From: Magnetococcales bacterium
GTDB taxonomy: Bacteria; Pseudomonadota; Magnetococcia; Magnetococcales; UBA8363
Assembly (NCBI GenBank): GCA_015228815.1
Contig: JADGCV010000013.1
Location: forward strand, 28,594-92,593
Direction: 5' to 3'
DNA: 64,000 bases
Shown here: positions 1-8,112 of the stretch, piece by piece
How positions within the stretch are numbered: the first letter of the stretch is position 1
Layout of the letters: every line of letters begins with the position of its first letter
Translations under genes and position numbers: made by a program
The notes under the pieces: generated by a model
The model's input: the letters and a program-made list of their open reading frames with translations, nothing else
Told to the model about the DNA's origin: nothing
The model's database searches: none

Positions 1-92
1 TCGCGGTCCAATTCCGCTCTCCGTTCACGATCCTCCTGGACCATTTCCTGGAACATTTTCCAGATATCATCAAAAGTCAAGGCCTGCGACAT
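1..92 (-). CDS. N-terminus of a coiled-coil protein, cut by the window edge
   Basis: Thirty codons are visible, beginning ATG at 92 after a GGGAG ribosome-binding site eight bases upstream. The peptide starts MSQALTFDDIWKMFQEM and continues into a charged Glu/Arg stretch, which looks like the start of a helical coiled coil. Similar openings (LTxxDIWKMFQE followed by repeated charged heptads) occur in DUF3782-type proteins, which carry a C-terminal PD-(D/E)XK nuclease-like domain. That assignment is only a guess from 30 residues. The rest of the gene lies left of the window. Confidence 0.5.
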   Translation of the reverse strand, partial: MSQALTFDDIWKMFQEMVQEDRERRAELDR

Positions 93-165
93 CACGACAT
101 CTCCCGTTGACGGTGTTTGTTGACTACAGTCGCCCCTGTCCATCCCGTATCATGGATCTCATTTT

Positions 166-618
166 TCAACGTTTGGCGTCAAGGCGATAGAGCAGCCAAT
201 CATGGAGCGGGGAAAATCCATGTGCCTGGTAAAATGAACGGGCGGCTTCATTCCACGACAGCACGTTGACATCCAGGCGACAACACCCTTTTTCCAGGGC
301 CAATCGTGTGACTTCCGCAAGCATCGCCTTGCCGATGCCACGGCCACGCATCCCGGCGTTCACATGAAAATCGTGGACGGTCAACGTTGGCGCTCCGGCC
401 CAACTGGAATAGGCGTGCAGCAGGGTCACCATGCCGTGAACAATCCCATCCTCTTCCGCCAGCAATACCGTAAGAGGCGCATTTTCCCTGAAAAAATCCC
501 GGCGGACGACCTCTTCGGTCACAGCCACGGTCTCCAGGGAACGCTCGAATTCGGCAAGTCGGCGAATCATCGCGACGATCACGGCGGCATCCTCGATTGT
601 GGCGGGCCGAATGTTCAC
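166..618 (-). CDS. GNAT family N-acetyltransferase
   Basis: This 150-residue protein is a single GNAT domain that should transfer an acetyl group from acetyl-CoA to an amine; the substrate is unknown. It opens NIRPATIEDAAVIVAMIRRL (alpha1), has the central strand TLTVHDFHV, and then the acetyl-CoA pyrophosphate-binding motif MRGRGIGKAM. The LDVNVLSWNEAARSFYQAHGF segment is the usual C-terminal half, with the late Tyr that often acts as general acid. The start is set at GTG 618, because its GTGA overlaps the stop of the upstream FIST gene and an AGG-type site precedes it; an ATG further upstream would overlap that gene more. The four-base overlap suggests translational coupling with the FIST-domain protein. 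Confidence 0.85.
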   Translation of the reverse strand: MNIRPATIEDAAVIVAMIRRLAEFERSLETVAVTEEVVRRDFFRENAPLTVLLAEEDGIVHGMVTLLHAYSSWAGAPTLTVHDFHVNAGMRGRGIGKAMLAEVTRLALEKGCCRLDVNVLSWNEAARSFYQAHGFSPLHDWLLYRLDAKR

Positions 619-1823
619 GCCTGCCTCGACGGGGCGGTAAACAAGCACAAGACACTGGTAAAACCATGAAGACAGGTTTTTCCATGAATGGGGCCGATTT
701 CGCCATTGCAGAAAAATCCCCCCATGGGGACGGAACCGAGTTTTTCCTGGAATATCCGGGCGTCATGGTGGGAAAGACCGAAAAAATCACGGCCACGACC
801 CAGGCAGGTGAACATGAGGGCACCGGCGGGGAAAGGACGATCCTTGAAGTTGAATACATGCCGATCAATAAGCGTTTCCAACTCAAGATGCGCCGCCAAG
901 GGATCCCGCAGATGAAACTGCACCGCCTGATAGGGATGAAGATGGCCGTTGATGGCCAGATGACCATTCTCCGGTTCGCCGCCCTTGATGCGTCGAATGA
1001 GAAAATCACCCTGTTGCAAGGTATTTCCCTCGGGAGTCACGGCAATTCCAAGGGTCAGGGCATGCTGAAACAATTCCTGGTCCGGTTCGGACAATTCATT
1101 GAAAATCTGGCGCAAAACATCGATCGGATTTTGATTGTCGAGCGAAAGAATCAGATGTTTCCGACTCGCGGTGACAAAATAGGGTTGGCCTATGGGACGG
1201 CACCCCGGACTGACGATGGTATCGATCCGAATGGCCCCGGCCAGACAAACCCCCGCCAATCCCGATTGATAAATGCCATCATCAACCAACAGAAAATGAT
1301 CGCCCCCCTTTTGCCCACCGCTGACGTGTCCGCCAACCTTGATCCCATCGGGGAATTCATCGTCCAGGACCTCAAGAAAGTTTTCCGTGTTGAACGTGAA
1401 CGGATCGGAAAGGAGAATGAAATGAGGCGTTGCGCCAGAAATGGCCCCATGCGGCAATCCCAGGGCATCGACAACCCCGCGGGCATCGGCAAAGGCCCGT
1501 GGAACGATGTGAAATGGATGAAGGATGACATCGGGCAGGTGGGCCAGGGTGATGGAAACCGCCTTCTTCCGCTCCAGCTCCATACCCTGGCCAACGACAC
1601 CGCCACACGAACAGCCAATCCAGTGTTGCGGCTTGAGACACGTCGGAATCAGGCGTGACAGGGCAGTGACCTCCTCTCGCGCATAGCCGCTGAAGAAAAG
1701 AAGCGCCAAATGCGGCTGCGTACCGGAGAACCGACGGGAAAAATATTGCGCCGCATCCGCCATTCCCTGTTCGATGCCCCCCGCGACCGAATCATCGGTG
1801 AGAACCCAGGTTTCCCATTTCAT
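615..1823 (-). CDS. FIST-domain (FIST_N/FIST_C) sensor protein
   Basis: This 402-residue cytoplasmic protein has the features of FIST proteins, a predicted small-ligand (possibly amino-acid) sensory module found in signalling proteins. Visible hallmarks are the N-terminal LALLFFSGYAREEVTAL strand-helix, the LKPQHWIGCSCGGVVGQG turn, the central KVGGHVSGGQKGG loop and a C-terminal FIST_C half ending in LMFTCLGRGRDFFG and PMGGFFCNGEIGP. No signal peptide, membrane segment or output domain is present, so it is a stand-alone FIST protein. The ATG at 1823 (MKWETW) is chosen because GGGAG lies seven bases upstream; a longer frame to 1904 has no such site. It is coupled to the GNAT gene through a GTGA overlap. 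Confidence 0.85.
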   Translation of the reverse strand: MKWETWVLTDDSVAGGIEQGMADAAQYFSRRFSGTQPHLALLFFSGYAREEVTALSRLIPTCLKPQHWIGCSCGGVVGQGMELERKKAVSITLAHLPDVILHPFHIVPRAFADARGVVDALGLPHGAISGATPHFILLSDPFTFNTENFLEVLDDEFPDGIKVGGHVSGGQKGGDHFLLVDDGIYQSGLAGVCLAGAIRIDTIVSPGCRPIGQPYFVTASRKHLILSLDNQNPIDVLRQIFNELSEPDQELFQHALTLGIAVTPEGNTLQQGDFLIRRIKGGEPENGHLAINGHLHPYQAVQFHLRDPLAAHLELETLIDRHVFNFKDRPFPAGALMFTCLGRGRDFFGLSHHDARIFQEKLGSVPMGGFFCNGEIGPIHGKTCLHGFTSVLCLFTAPSRQA

Positions 1824-1912
1824 GAAATTCTCCCGGTCACGATGGCTCGAGCCACCAAGGAGCCTTTGCTCCAGCCCATGATTTCCGACCCGAACCTTTC
1901 CCATCGATACAT

Positions 1913-1943
1913 GAAAAAAGCGGGCCGAAAAAATCGGCCCGCT
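1913..1943 (-). terminator. Rho-independent terminator downstream of the OmpA-type lipoprotein gene
   Basis: A ten-base-pair stem, AGCGGGCCGA (1919-1928) with TCGGCCCGCT (1934-1943), closes a five-base loop. Read on the minus strand it is followed by a run of T, as expected for intrinsic termination of the gene ending at 1970. Confidence 0.85.
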
Positions 1944-1969
1944 CGATCGACTGCCATGAATTCATCCGA

Positions 1970-2770
1970 TCATTTGATCGGATCCAGTTGTACACGACGG
2001 TTCGCGGCGCGGCCCTGGGGCGACACATTGTCGGCAACGGGTTTATCCTTGCCATAACCAACCGTGGTGATCCGGGCCTTGGCGACCCCCTTGCCCACCA
2101 GGTAGGCTCGAACCGCTTCGGCCCGTTTTTCCGACAGTTTTTGATTGTATCGACGGCTGCCGGTGGTATCGGTGTGGCCTTGAATCTCGACCTTCATGGA
2201 GGGATTCTTGTTCAACACGCCGAGGACGCCATCCAGAAGCGGAAAATCGACAGCCTTGATGACCGCCTTGTCGATGTCGAAGTGAAGGTTTTCCAAAACC
2301 CAGCATCCGACATGATTGACACTGGCCCCCTTGGGCGTTCCGGGACACTTGTCGGCATCATCCACGACGCCATCGCCATCCGAATCGACCGGAGGAAGGG
2401 GAACCGGACAGCCCTTGGCATCGACCTGGGTGCCACGCGGCGTTCCAGGACATTGATCGAGGCCATCGACAACCCCATCGCCATCGGAATCCAGAGGACA
2501 CCCCCTGGCATCGACCGGAAAGCCCTTCGGCGTGTTGGGACATTGATCCTTGTCGTCGGTGACGCCGTCGCCATCGCTGTCCATCTCGGTGCGTTCACAA
2601 AAATAGCATTGGGTTCCGGCAACGCCGACGGTTTTTTTTCCCGCCTGGGGATGCCACTGTTTGAATCCGCCATATTGCCACCCCTCGGGGACGGTCGGGG
2701 CGGTACACGCGGTCAACGCCAGGGTGAGCAGCCCCACCGTGGCCAAAGCCGCCATTCTGAATATCTTCAT
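1970..2770 (-). CDS. OmpA-family lipoprotein with thrombospondin type 3 repeats
   Basis: This 266-residue envelope protein is probably a lipid-anchored outer-membrane protein that binds peptidoglycan. A signal peptide (MKIFRMAALATVGLLTL) ends in a lipobox LTAC, so Cys22 would be lipidated. Residues about 65-155 hold three calcium-binding type 3 repeats of the form DSDGDGVxDxxDxCPxTPxG. The C-terminal 110 residues form an OmpA-like domain with LHFDIDKAVI, the signature IQGHTDTTGSRRYNQKLSEK and RAEAVRAYL, then NRRVQ near the end. The second of two adjacent ATG codons is preferred, because AAGGAG lies six bases upstream of it. It is a single gene ended by the hairpin at 1913-1943. Confidence 0.92.
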   Translation of the reverse strand: MKIFRMAALATVGLLTLALTACTAPTVPEGWQYGGFKQWHPQAGKKTVGVAGTQCYFCERTEMDSDGDGVTDDKDQCPNTPKGFPVDARGCPLDSDGDGVVDGLDQCPGTPRGTQVDAKGCPVPLPPVDSDGDGVVDDADKCPGTPKGASVNHVGCWVLENLHFDIDKAVIKAVDFPLLDGVLGVLNKNPSMKVEIQGHTDTTGSRRYNQKLSEKRAEAVRAYLVGKGVAKARITTVGYGKDKPVADNVSPQGRAANRRVQLDPIK

Positions 2771-3153
2771 CATTTGCTCCTTTTGATAATGGATATATCG
2801 CAGGTCACGATTCCAGCAAACTGTTTGAAAGCCTCCACTGTATCACACTTTTACCTTAATATTGACCTCATGCCAACCATCAATAATCGAATCAATCCTT
2901 CGGGAACCCCAGATTACCGCAAACATCCAATGACAAGGACACCATCCGCGCCCCCGAGGGCATTCCGGGTTGCCGACCGGTGGCATTGGAAAAAAAATGG
3001 ATGCCTCATCAAATTGTTACCCCCTTCGGAAAATGAAATCCACCCGCTTGGGCAAACTGTTGTTTACTTCCCTGTTTTTTGCGGATATTGTTTTTCCATG
3101 GGGTGGCACCGCGACCTCGGACACGATCGACTCGGACACATGGAACGGATACG
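2771..3153. other. Intergenic region between divergent genes
   Basis: About 380 bases separate the OmpA-type gene (minus) from the two-CW gene (plus). It includes an A+T-rich stretch at about 2780-2900 that probably holds the OmpA promoter, but no clear -35/-10 pair was picked out. Open frames across it lack ribosome-binding sites and family resemblance. Confidence 0.5.
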
Positions 3154-3465
3154 ATGGGCACTGTCAATTGTTGGGAAGTCAAACGTTGTGGATTCGACAA
3201 GGCGGGTCCAGGGGATACGGTGTGTCCCGCGGTGACCTGGGAAGAGGCGGACGGATTCCTGGGGGGACGAAACGGAGGACGGGCCTGCTTCTTCATTCCC
3301 GGGACATTCTGCGGCAAGGATGGGCCCTGTTCGACCCGGGACAAGGCGGAAATCTGCGTTCAGTGCCGTTTTTTTCACGATCTCAAGGAAAACTACGGCG
3401 CGGCCTTCAATGCGGCCAACTTTCGTCGGTTCGTCAAGAATTCCGCCGCCAGAACGTTCGTCTGA
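3154..3465 (+). CDS. Small cysteine-rich two-CW domain protein
   Basis: This 103-residue soluble protein opens MGTVNCWEVKRCG, the NCWE-x-KxCG signature of the two-CW domain, which is often found beside or inside chemotaxis and signalling proteins. Further cysteines follow in VCPAV, RACFFIPGTFCG, GPCST and ICVQCRFF, suggesting a metal-binding or disulphide-rich fold. No function is established for stand-alone members. The start at 3154 is chosen because the domain begins there and GGA lies about ten bases upstream; a longer frame adds only Arg/Thr-rich residues of no recognisable kind. Confidence 0.7.
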   Translation: MGTVNCWEVKRCGFDKAGPGDTVCPAVTWEEADGFLGGRNGGRACFFIPGTFCGKDGPCSTRDKAEICVQCRFFHDLKENYGAAFNAANFRRFVKNSAARTFV

Positions 3466-3608
3466 CCGTTATCTTTCTCCTTTCCCCCATGGATTTCCGA
3501 TTGGTTTTACATTAGCATTCCTCGACGGGAACCGAAGACGACCCGGACATGTCCATGATGTGGGAAGCGTGGGCGTTTCCCGAAGGACAACGGGAAAGGA
3601 AATCGGAC

Positions 3609-3824
3609 ATGAAAATCAATATTGGCGGCATCGACCGCGCGGTGCGTGTCGTGGCGGGGGTGGTGCTTATCTCTTTTGTCTATGTCGGACCGCAGTCGGT
3701 GTTGGGATGGTTGGGGCTCGTCCCTCTGGTTTCGAGCGTGTTTCGCGTCTGTCCGTTCTATCTTCTTTTCGGTATCGATACCTGCCGCATGTTCGGAGTC
3801 GATACCTGTTCCACCACGACCTGA
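3609..3824 (+). CDS. DUF2892 (YgaP-like) small inner-membrane protein
   Basis: This 71-residue protein opens MKINIGGIDRAVRVVAGVVL, the usual start of DUF2892 proteins. Two hydrophobic helices follow (about residues 12-28 and 32-50) and a C-terminal Cys-containing segment (CPFYLLFGIDTCRMFGVDTC). The family forms a two-helix membrane hairpin like the one in rhodanese YgaP; its role when free-standing is not known. The start is preceded by GGAAAGGAAA, and a longer frame upstream lacks such a site. Confidence 0.8.
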   Translation: MKINIGGIDRAVRVVAGVVLISFVYVGPQSVLGWLGLVPLVSSVFRVCPFYLLFGIDTCRMFGVDTCSTTT

Positions 3825-3886
3825 AGGGGCTTGCGGGCCATCCATGGGGTCATGGCTGGATCCAACGTCAATCTTGTGGTTCAAGG

Positions 3887-4624
3887 ATGCCGGCAAACCC
3901 CATGGAAAGGGTGATCGATCAACGAAAAATCGTCATCGCGGGCCGGGAAGAATCCGTTCAGATCGCCTTCGTCGGCAATCGCAAACGCATCTCGATCCGA
4001 ATCGACGACGCGGGGGCGATCCAGGTGCGATGCCCCCCCGATGTCCCCCTCAAACAGGTGGAGGCGCTTCTTCATCGAGAAACCGACTGGCTCGACCGTC
4101 GCCTTGCCGATGTCCGGTCGAAAAACCTCGATCGAAGCAGGCTCGGTGAAGGAAGTCCCTTGCCTTTTCTTGGCGATTGCCTGACATTGCGCCTGGGAAA
4201 CTGGGGACGGGGTACGGTTTTCCGCTGTGGCGATGACCTCTGGATCACAGGTGGCAACCCGGGATCGCCGGACCTGAATCTTGATATTCTCCGTCCCTTG
4301 GAACGATGGTATCGCCGGGTCGCCCAGGCCTACTTTCGACGGCGTCTCGACCATTGGTCACGCATCATGGAAACCCCCTACAACGATCTTCATGTACGGG
4401 GACAAAAAACCCGCTGGGGCAGTTGTTCCGGTCGTGGCAACATCAATCTTAACTGGCGGTTGATGTGGGCCGACCCGCGGGTTGCGGACTATGTGGTGGT
4501 CCACGAACTGAGTCACCGGCGTCACATGAACCATTCTCCTGCCTTTTGGGATCTGGTTCGGCGCCATTTTCCCGACTTCATGGAGTGCCGCGGGCGTTTG
4601 CGGAACATCAATTCCCCCTGGTAA
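3887..4624 (+). CDS. YgjP-type zinc metallopeptidase (M48/DUF45)
   Basis: This roughly 245-residue protein matches the YgjP/DUF45 family of soluble zinc metallopeptidases. The body contains the family segment VRGQKTRWGSCSGRGNINLNW, followed by VVHELSHRRHMNHSPAFW, which carries HExxH (H206, E207, H210 from this start) and a nearby His-x-x-His pair. It ends in a helix resembling FMECRGRLR. No signal peptide is present. ATG 3887 and ATG 3902 are both possible; neither has an ideal ribosome-binding site. The physiological substrate of the family is not settled. Confidence 0.88.
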   Translation: MPANPMERVIDQRKIVIAGREESVQIAFVGNRKRISIRIDDAGAIQVRCPPDVPLKQVEALLHRETDWLDRRLADVRSKNLDRSRLGEGSPLPFLGDCLTLRLGNWGRGTVFRCGDDLWITGGNPGSPDLNLDILRPLERWYRRVAQAYFRRRLDHWSRIMETPYNDLHVRGQKTRWGSCSGRGNINLNWRLMWADPRVADYVVVHELSHRRHMNHSPAFWDLVRRHFPDFMECRGRLRNINSPW

Positions 4625-4688
4625 CCCTGATCCGTGGCCGTCATCGAAACAATGTTTCGCCCCTTCCGTTTTCCGTCCCACGGATGGC

Positions 4689-7600
4689 ATGGTTGCGATG
4701 GAAACAACATTCAAGGTCTCTCCCAGATCCAAATTTCTCCCCATCTTTCTCCTTCTTCTGGGAATCGCCCTGTCCAACATCTATTGGGCCTATGCCACCG
4801 CCGAAAAAAAAGAGTTTTCCCGCCGCTATTTCGACCAGGTGACCGAAAACGCCTGGGACATGATGAACAAAAGGCTGTTCCTCCAGGAAAACCTTTCACG
4901 GGCGGTCAGTGGCCTGTTCACGACCTCCGATGCCATTTCCACGGTGGAATGGAACCGCTTTCTGGATGCCATGGATTGGGAAGTGCGCTACCCGGGCCTC
5001 CAGGAAATCGCCTTCGTGGTACCGGTGACCGAAGAAGAACGGGAACGGTTCGAACGGCGCATGCAATTTCCCTTCAGTCCCTACTTTCGCGTCGAGAGCG
5101 AGGAAAAAAGAGATGATTATTTTGTCGTCACCTTTCACCGCGCCTTGAATCCACAGCAGGTATTCTACAAGGCTGGAACCGATCTTGGCTCGGAAAAAGG
5201 GCGAAGAGAAGCGGCCCGGCAATCGCGAGACTGGGGCCGACCGGTATTTTCTCCGTTATTGATCCGCCGGATCGGCAACGAAAACCGCTGGGACCTGCTT
5301 TATTTCTATCCGGTCTATCGCCCAGGGCGGGGACTGGCCACCGTCAAGGAGCGGCGGTCGGCCTTGTTCGGTTGGATCGCCACGGTTTACGACGCCCGCA
5401 AACTTTTCGAGTCCCTCTATGGCAGCGTCCATGTCGATATTCGTGCTTCGGTGTTCGATGGCCTGTTGATGTCGGGCAACGCCAAAATCTACGATACCCA
5501 CCCCGAAATGCCCATGGACCGTTCACCCCTCGAATGGGTCCGGATGGTGCAATCGACCTCGGGCCAGGGAGGATGGACCGTTCGTTTCTCGCCCAGTCCG
5601 ATGTTTTTGGAAAACGATCAATCCCGGGCGAGCATCACGATTCCGGTGGCGGGATTCGTGATCAGCGTCGCCATCGCGCTCGCCTCGTGGGTATTGATTT
5701 CGGGACGGGAACGGGCCATGGAAGAGGCGTTGCAGATTACCCGCCGTCTGGGGGTGAGCGAGGAACGATTCATGCGAATCGTCCTTTATGCCCCGATTCC
5801 CGTCATGATCCATTCCGCCGTCGATGGTCGGATCATCCAGGCCAATCAGCGCTGGCTTGAACTTTCGGGACAACGCCGGGATCAGAAGCTGTCGGTCGCG
5901 GATTGGGTCGATCGAATCTGCCCCGAGGAACGGCGGGCGGCGGTGATGAATCTCCTGGGACCGCCCTTTCCCGCCGACAATCCCCTGAAGGAGGGGGAAC
6001 TGACCTTGTATCCCATGGAAGGGGGCCCGCGTGTGTGGATGGTCCGTTCGCGGCCCCTGGATCATTCGGCGGTCGAGGGGGGGATGATTATCAGCATGGG
6101 TATGGACATCACCGAACTCAAAGCCACCGAATCCTCCCTGGTCCAGGCAAAAAGAGAGGCGGAAGCGGCCAATCTGGCCAAAAGCGAATTTCTGGCGACC
6201 ATGAGCCATGAAATACGCACGCCGATGAATGCGATCGTCGGCATGGCCGAGGTGCTGGAAGAAACCCCCCTGACCCCGGAACAACGTGAATATGTGGCCG
6301 TGTTTCGCCGCGCCGGCGACAACCTGCTCGAATTGATCAACGATATTCTCGACCTGTCCAAGGTCGAGGCGGGACGGATGGAGCTGGATCGGGTCCCCTT
6401 CTCGCTGAAGGACCTTCTGCGACGTCTCATGGACATCATGATCCATCGCGCCCGGGAAAAAGGATTGGCGCTGGAACTGGAAGTTGCCAGTGGCACCCCC
6501 GACGGTTTGGTGGGTGATCCGAAACGATTGCGTCAGGTATTGATCAATCTGACGGGAAACGCGATCAAGTTTACCCATGAAGGGACGGTTTCCATTCATG
6601 TGGAAAAAAACGCCGGACACCCCGAACCGGGGGCGTTGATGTTCTGTGTCGAGGATACCGGCATCGGCATCCCGCGTGACAAGCATGAACGCATCTTCGA
6701 ATCCTTCACCCAGGCCGACACCTCCACCACCCGCGAATATGGCGGAACGGGGCTTGGATTGGCGATCACGCGGCGGCTGGTGAATCTCATGAAGGGAGAC
6801 ATTCACGTCACTTCGGCGCCGGGACAGGGGAGCGTTTTTTGTTTCACGGCGATCTTCGACGCGGTGGGCGCACAAGATCCCTTGCCGTCGCCCGGACGTG
6901 GCCATGGACGCGGGGACCTTGCGGGACGCCGGATCCTGCTGGTCGAGGCCCAACCCGATCACCGTCTGGTCCTGACGCGATTGATCGAGGGACTGGGAGG
7001 AAACGTGGTGGCGGTGGACCAGTCGGAGTTGGCTTTGACGGTGTTGGCGGAGCAGAAAAAACAGGGGGCCAACGTGGATGTCGTCCTCCTTCCCCCCCCC
7101 CCGGGACCGATGGACCTGTTGGAAAGCGTGCAAAACTTTCGCACCGAGGCCAATCGCCCCGATCTTCCGGCGGTGGTCATCAGTTCCTATCAACAACAGG
7201 GGGACCTGGCCCGGGGGCGGCAGTTGAACATTGGATTGTTGTTGCGACCGGTCAAGGGAGAGGAATTGTTGGAAGTCCTGCATTCGGTCCTGGAGGGCAG
7301 CCCCAGGGAACAGGGAACACCTCAACCGGTCGATGGAACCCTGCACAAGGATGCAACCTTGACAGGACACTCGGACCGGTGTCGTATCCTCCTGGTGGAC
7401 GATTCCGAGGACAACATCCTGTTGATCCAGGCGTTCTTGAAAAAGACCACCCATCAGGTGACCGTGGTGCAAAATGGCAAGGACGCGGTGACGGCAGTCC
7501 AGGAGGGAACCTTCGATCTGGTGTTGATGGATGTCCAGATGCCGATCATGGACGGCTATACCGCGACCCGCCTCATTCGCCAGTGGGAGCGGGAACAACA

Positions 7601-7772
7601 ACGGCCTCCCATCGTCATCATCGCCCTGACGGCCCATGCCTTCGCCGAAAACGAACGCCAATCCCTCGACGCGGGATGTACCGCCCACCTCACCAAACCA
7701 ATCACCAAACCAAGGCTTCTGGAGGCAATTTCAAGGTATGCTCCGGAAAATAATGGAAATATTCCCGCTTGA
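4689..7772 (+). CDS. CHASE-PAS hybrid sensor histidine kinase with a degenerate and an intact receiver
   Basis: This 1,027-residue inner-membrane hybrid kinase senses a periplasmic signal. A first membrane helix (about 13-33) and a second (about 315-338) flank a periplasmic CHASE-type domain. A PAS domain follows (about 350-480), then HisKA with the phospho-accepting His in FLATMSHEIRTPMNAIVGM (about residue 507), and a HATPase domain with N box QVLINLTGNAIKF, GIGIP and GTGLGLAI. Receiver 1 (about 746-870) is degenerate: its expected phospho-Asp strand reads DVVLLPPPPG. Receiver 2 (about 898-1015) is intact, LMDVQMPIMDG with D948. No response regulator gene is adjacent, so phosphorelay partners are unknown. 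An 11-C tract lies in receiver 1. Confidence 0.93.
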   Translation: MVAMETTFKVSPRSKFLPIFLLLLGIALSNIYWAYATAEKKEFSRRYFDQVTENAWDMMNKRLFLQENLSRAVSGLFTTSDAISTVEWNRFLDAMDWEVRYPGLQEIAFVVPVTEEERERFERRMQFPFSPYFRVESEEKRDDYFVVTFHRALNPQQVFYKAGTDLGSEKGRREAARQSRDWGRPVFSPLLIRRIGNENRWDLLYFYPVYRPGRGLATVKERRSALFGWIATVYDARKLFESLYGSVHVDIRASVFDGLLMSGNAKIYDTHPEMPMDRSPLEWVRMVQSTSGQGGWTVRFSPSPMFLENDQSRASITIPVAGFVISVAIALASWVLISGRERAMEEALQITRRLGVSEERFMRIVLYAPIPVMIHSAVDGRIIQANQRWLELSGQRRDQKLSVADWVDRICPEERRAAVMNLLGPPFPADNPLKEGELTLYPMEGGPRVWMVRSRPLDHSAVEGGMIISMGMDITELKATESSLVQAKREAEAANLAKSEFLATMSHEIRTPMNAIVGMAEVLEETPLTPEQREYVAVFRRAGDNLLELINDILDLSKVEAGRMELDRVPFSLKDLLRRLMDIMIHRAREKGLALELEVASGTPDGLVGDPKRLRQVLINLTGNAIKFTHEGTVSIHVEKNAGHPEPGALMFCVEDTGIGIPRDKHERIFESFTQADTSTTREYGGTGLGLAITRRLVNLMKGDIHVTSAPGQGSVFCFTAIFDAVGAQDPLPSPGRGHGRGDLAGRRILLVEAQPDHRLVLTRLIEGLGGNVVAVDQSELALTVLAEQKKQGANVDVVLLPPPPGPMDLLESVQNFRTEANRPDLPAVVISSYQQQGDLARGRQLNIGLLLRPVKGEELLEVLHSVLEGSPREQGTPQPVDGTLHKDATLTGHSDRCRILLVDDSEDNILLIQAFLKKTTHQVTVVQNGKDAVTAVQEGTFDLVLMDVQMPIMDGYTATRLIRQWEREQQRPPIVIIALTAHAFAENERQSLDAGCTAHLTKPITKPRLLEAISRYAPENNGNIPA
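7092..7102 (+). repeat. Eleven-C homopolymer inside the histidine kinase gene
   Basis: Eleven consecutive C residues lie within receiver 1 of the hybrid kinase and encode the LPPPPG stretch. The reading frame is intact on both sides, so the count given here is the in-frame state. Tracts this long are prone to slipped-strand mispairing and also to sequencing error. Confidence 0.9.
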
Positions 7773-7821
7773 TAAATATTGTTTGTAACTACCCAGGTAC
7801 CTCCCGGTTCGAGATTATTGA

Positions 7822-8073
7822 TCAGCCTCCTTTTTTTGCCTGGATCAACGCGATCAAATCGCCAACCTCGGCCACCGAAACGAGTTCGGCCAAGCTGAAC
7901 CGAATGTCGAATTCCTGTTCCGTCGCGGTGATCAGGGCCATGTGACTGATGCTGTCCCAGGAGGGAATGTCCTCCATGCGGGTTGTTTCGGTGAGTTTGA
8001 GGGTATCATCGCCGAAGGCCTGCCGGAACATGGGCTGGAGGCGATGCAACAACGATTCGATGGACATGTCCAT
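7822..8073 (-). CDS. Acyl-carrier-type protein paired with the aa:CP ligase
   Basis: This 83-residue acidic protein has the carrier-protein fold, with helix MSIESLLHRLQPMFRQAF and the phosphopantetheine site PSWDSISHM (Ser41). The Glu/Asp-rich loops and the closing EVGDLIALIQ helix are typical. It lies 39 bases downstream of the ligase at 8113-9324, in the same orientation. By analogy with the characterised Bradyrhizobium ligase/carrier pairs, its pantetheine arm would be loaded with an amino acid. The start at 8073 follows a CGGAG element; a second ATG six bases downstream is possible. Confidence 0.9.
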   Translation of the reverse strand: MDMSIESLLHRLQPMFRQAFGDDTLKLTETTRMEDIPSWDSISHMALITATEQEFDIRFSLAELVSVAEVGDLIALIQAKKGG

Positions 8074-8112
8074 GGACTCCGGGAAAAGGGAACAATGGTC
8101 ACAGGCGCGGGA

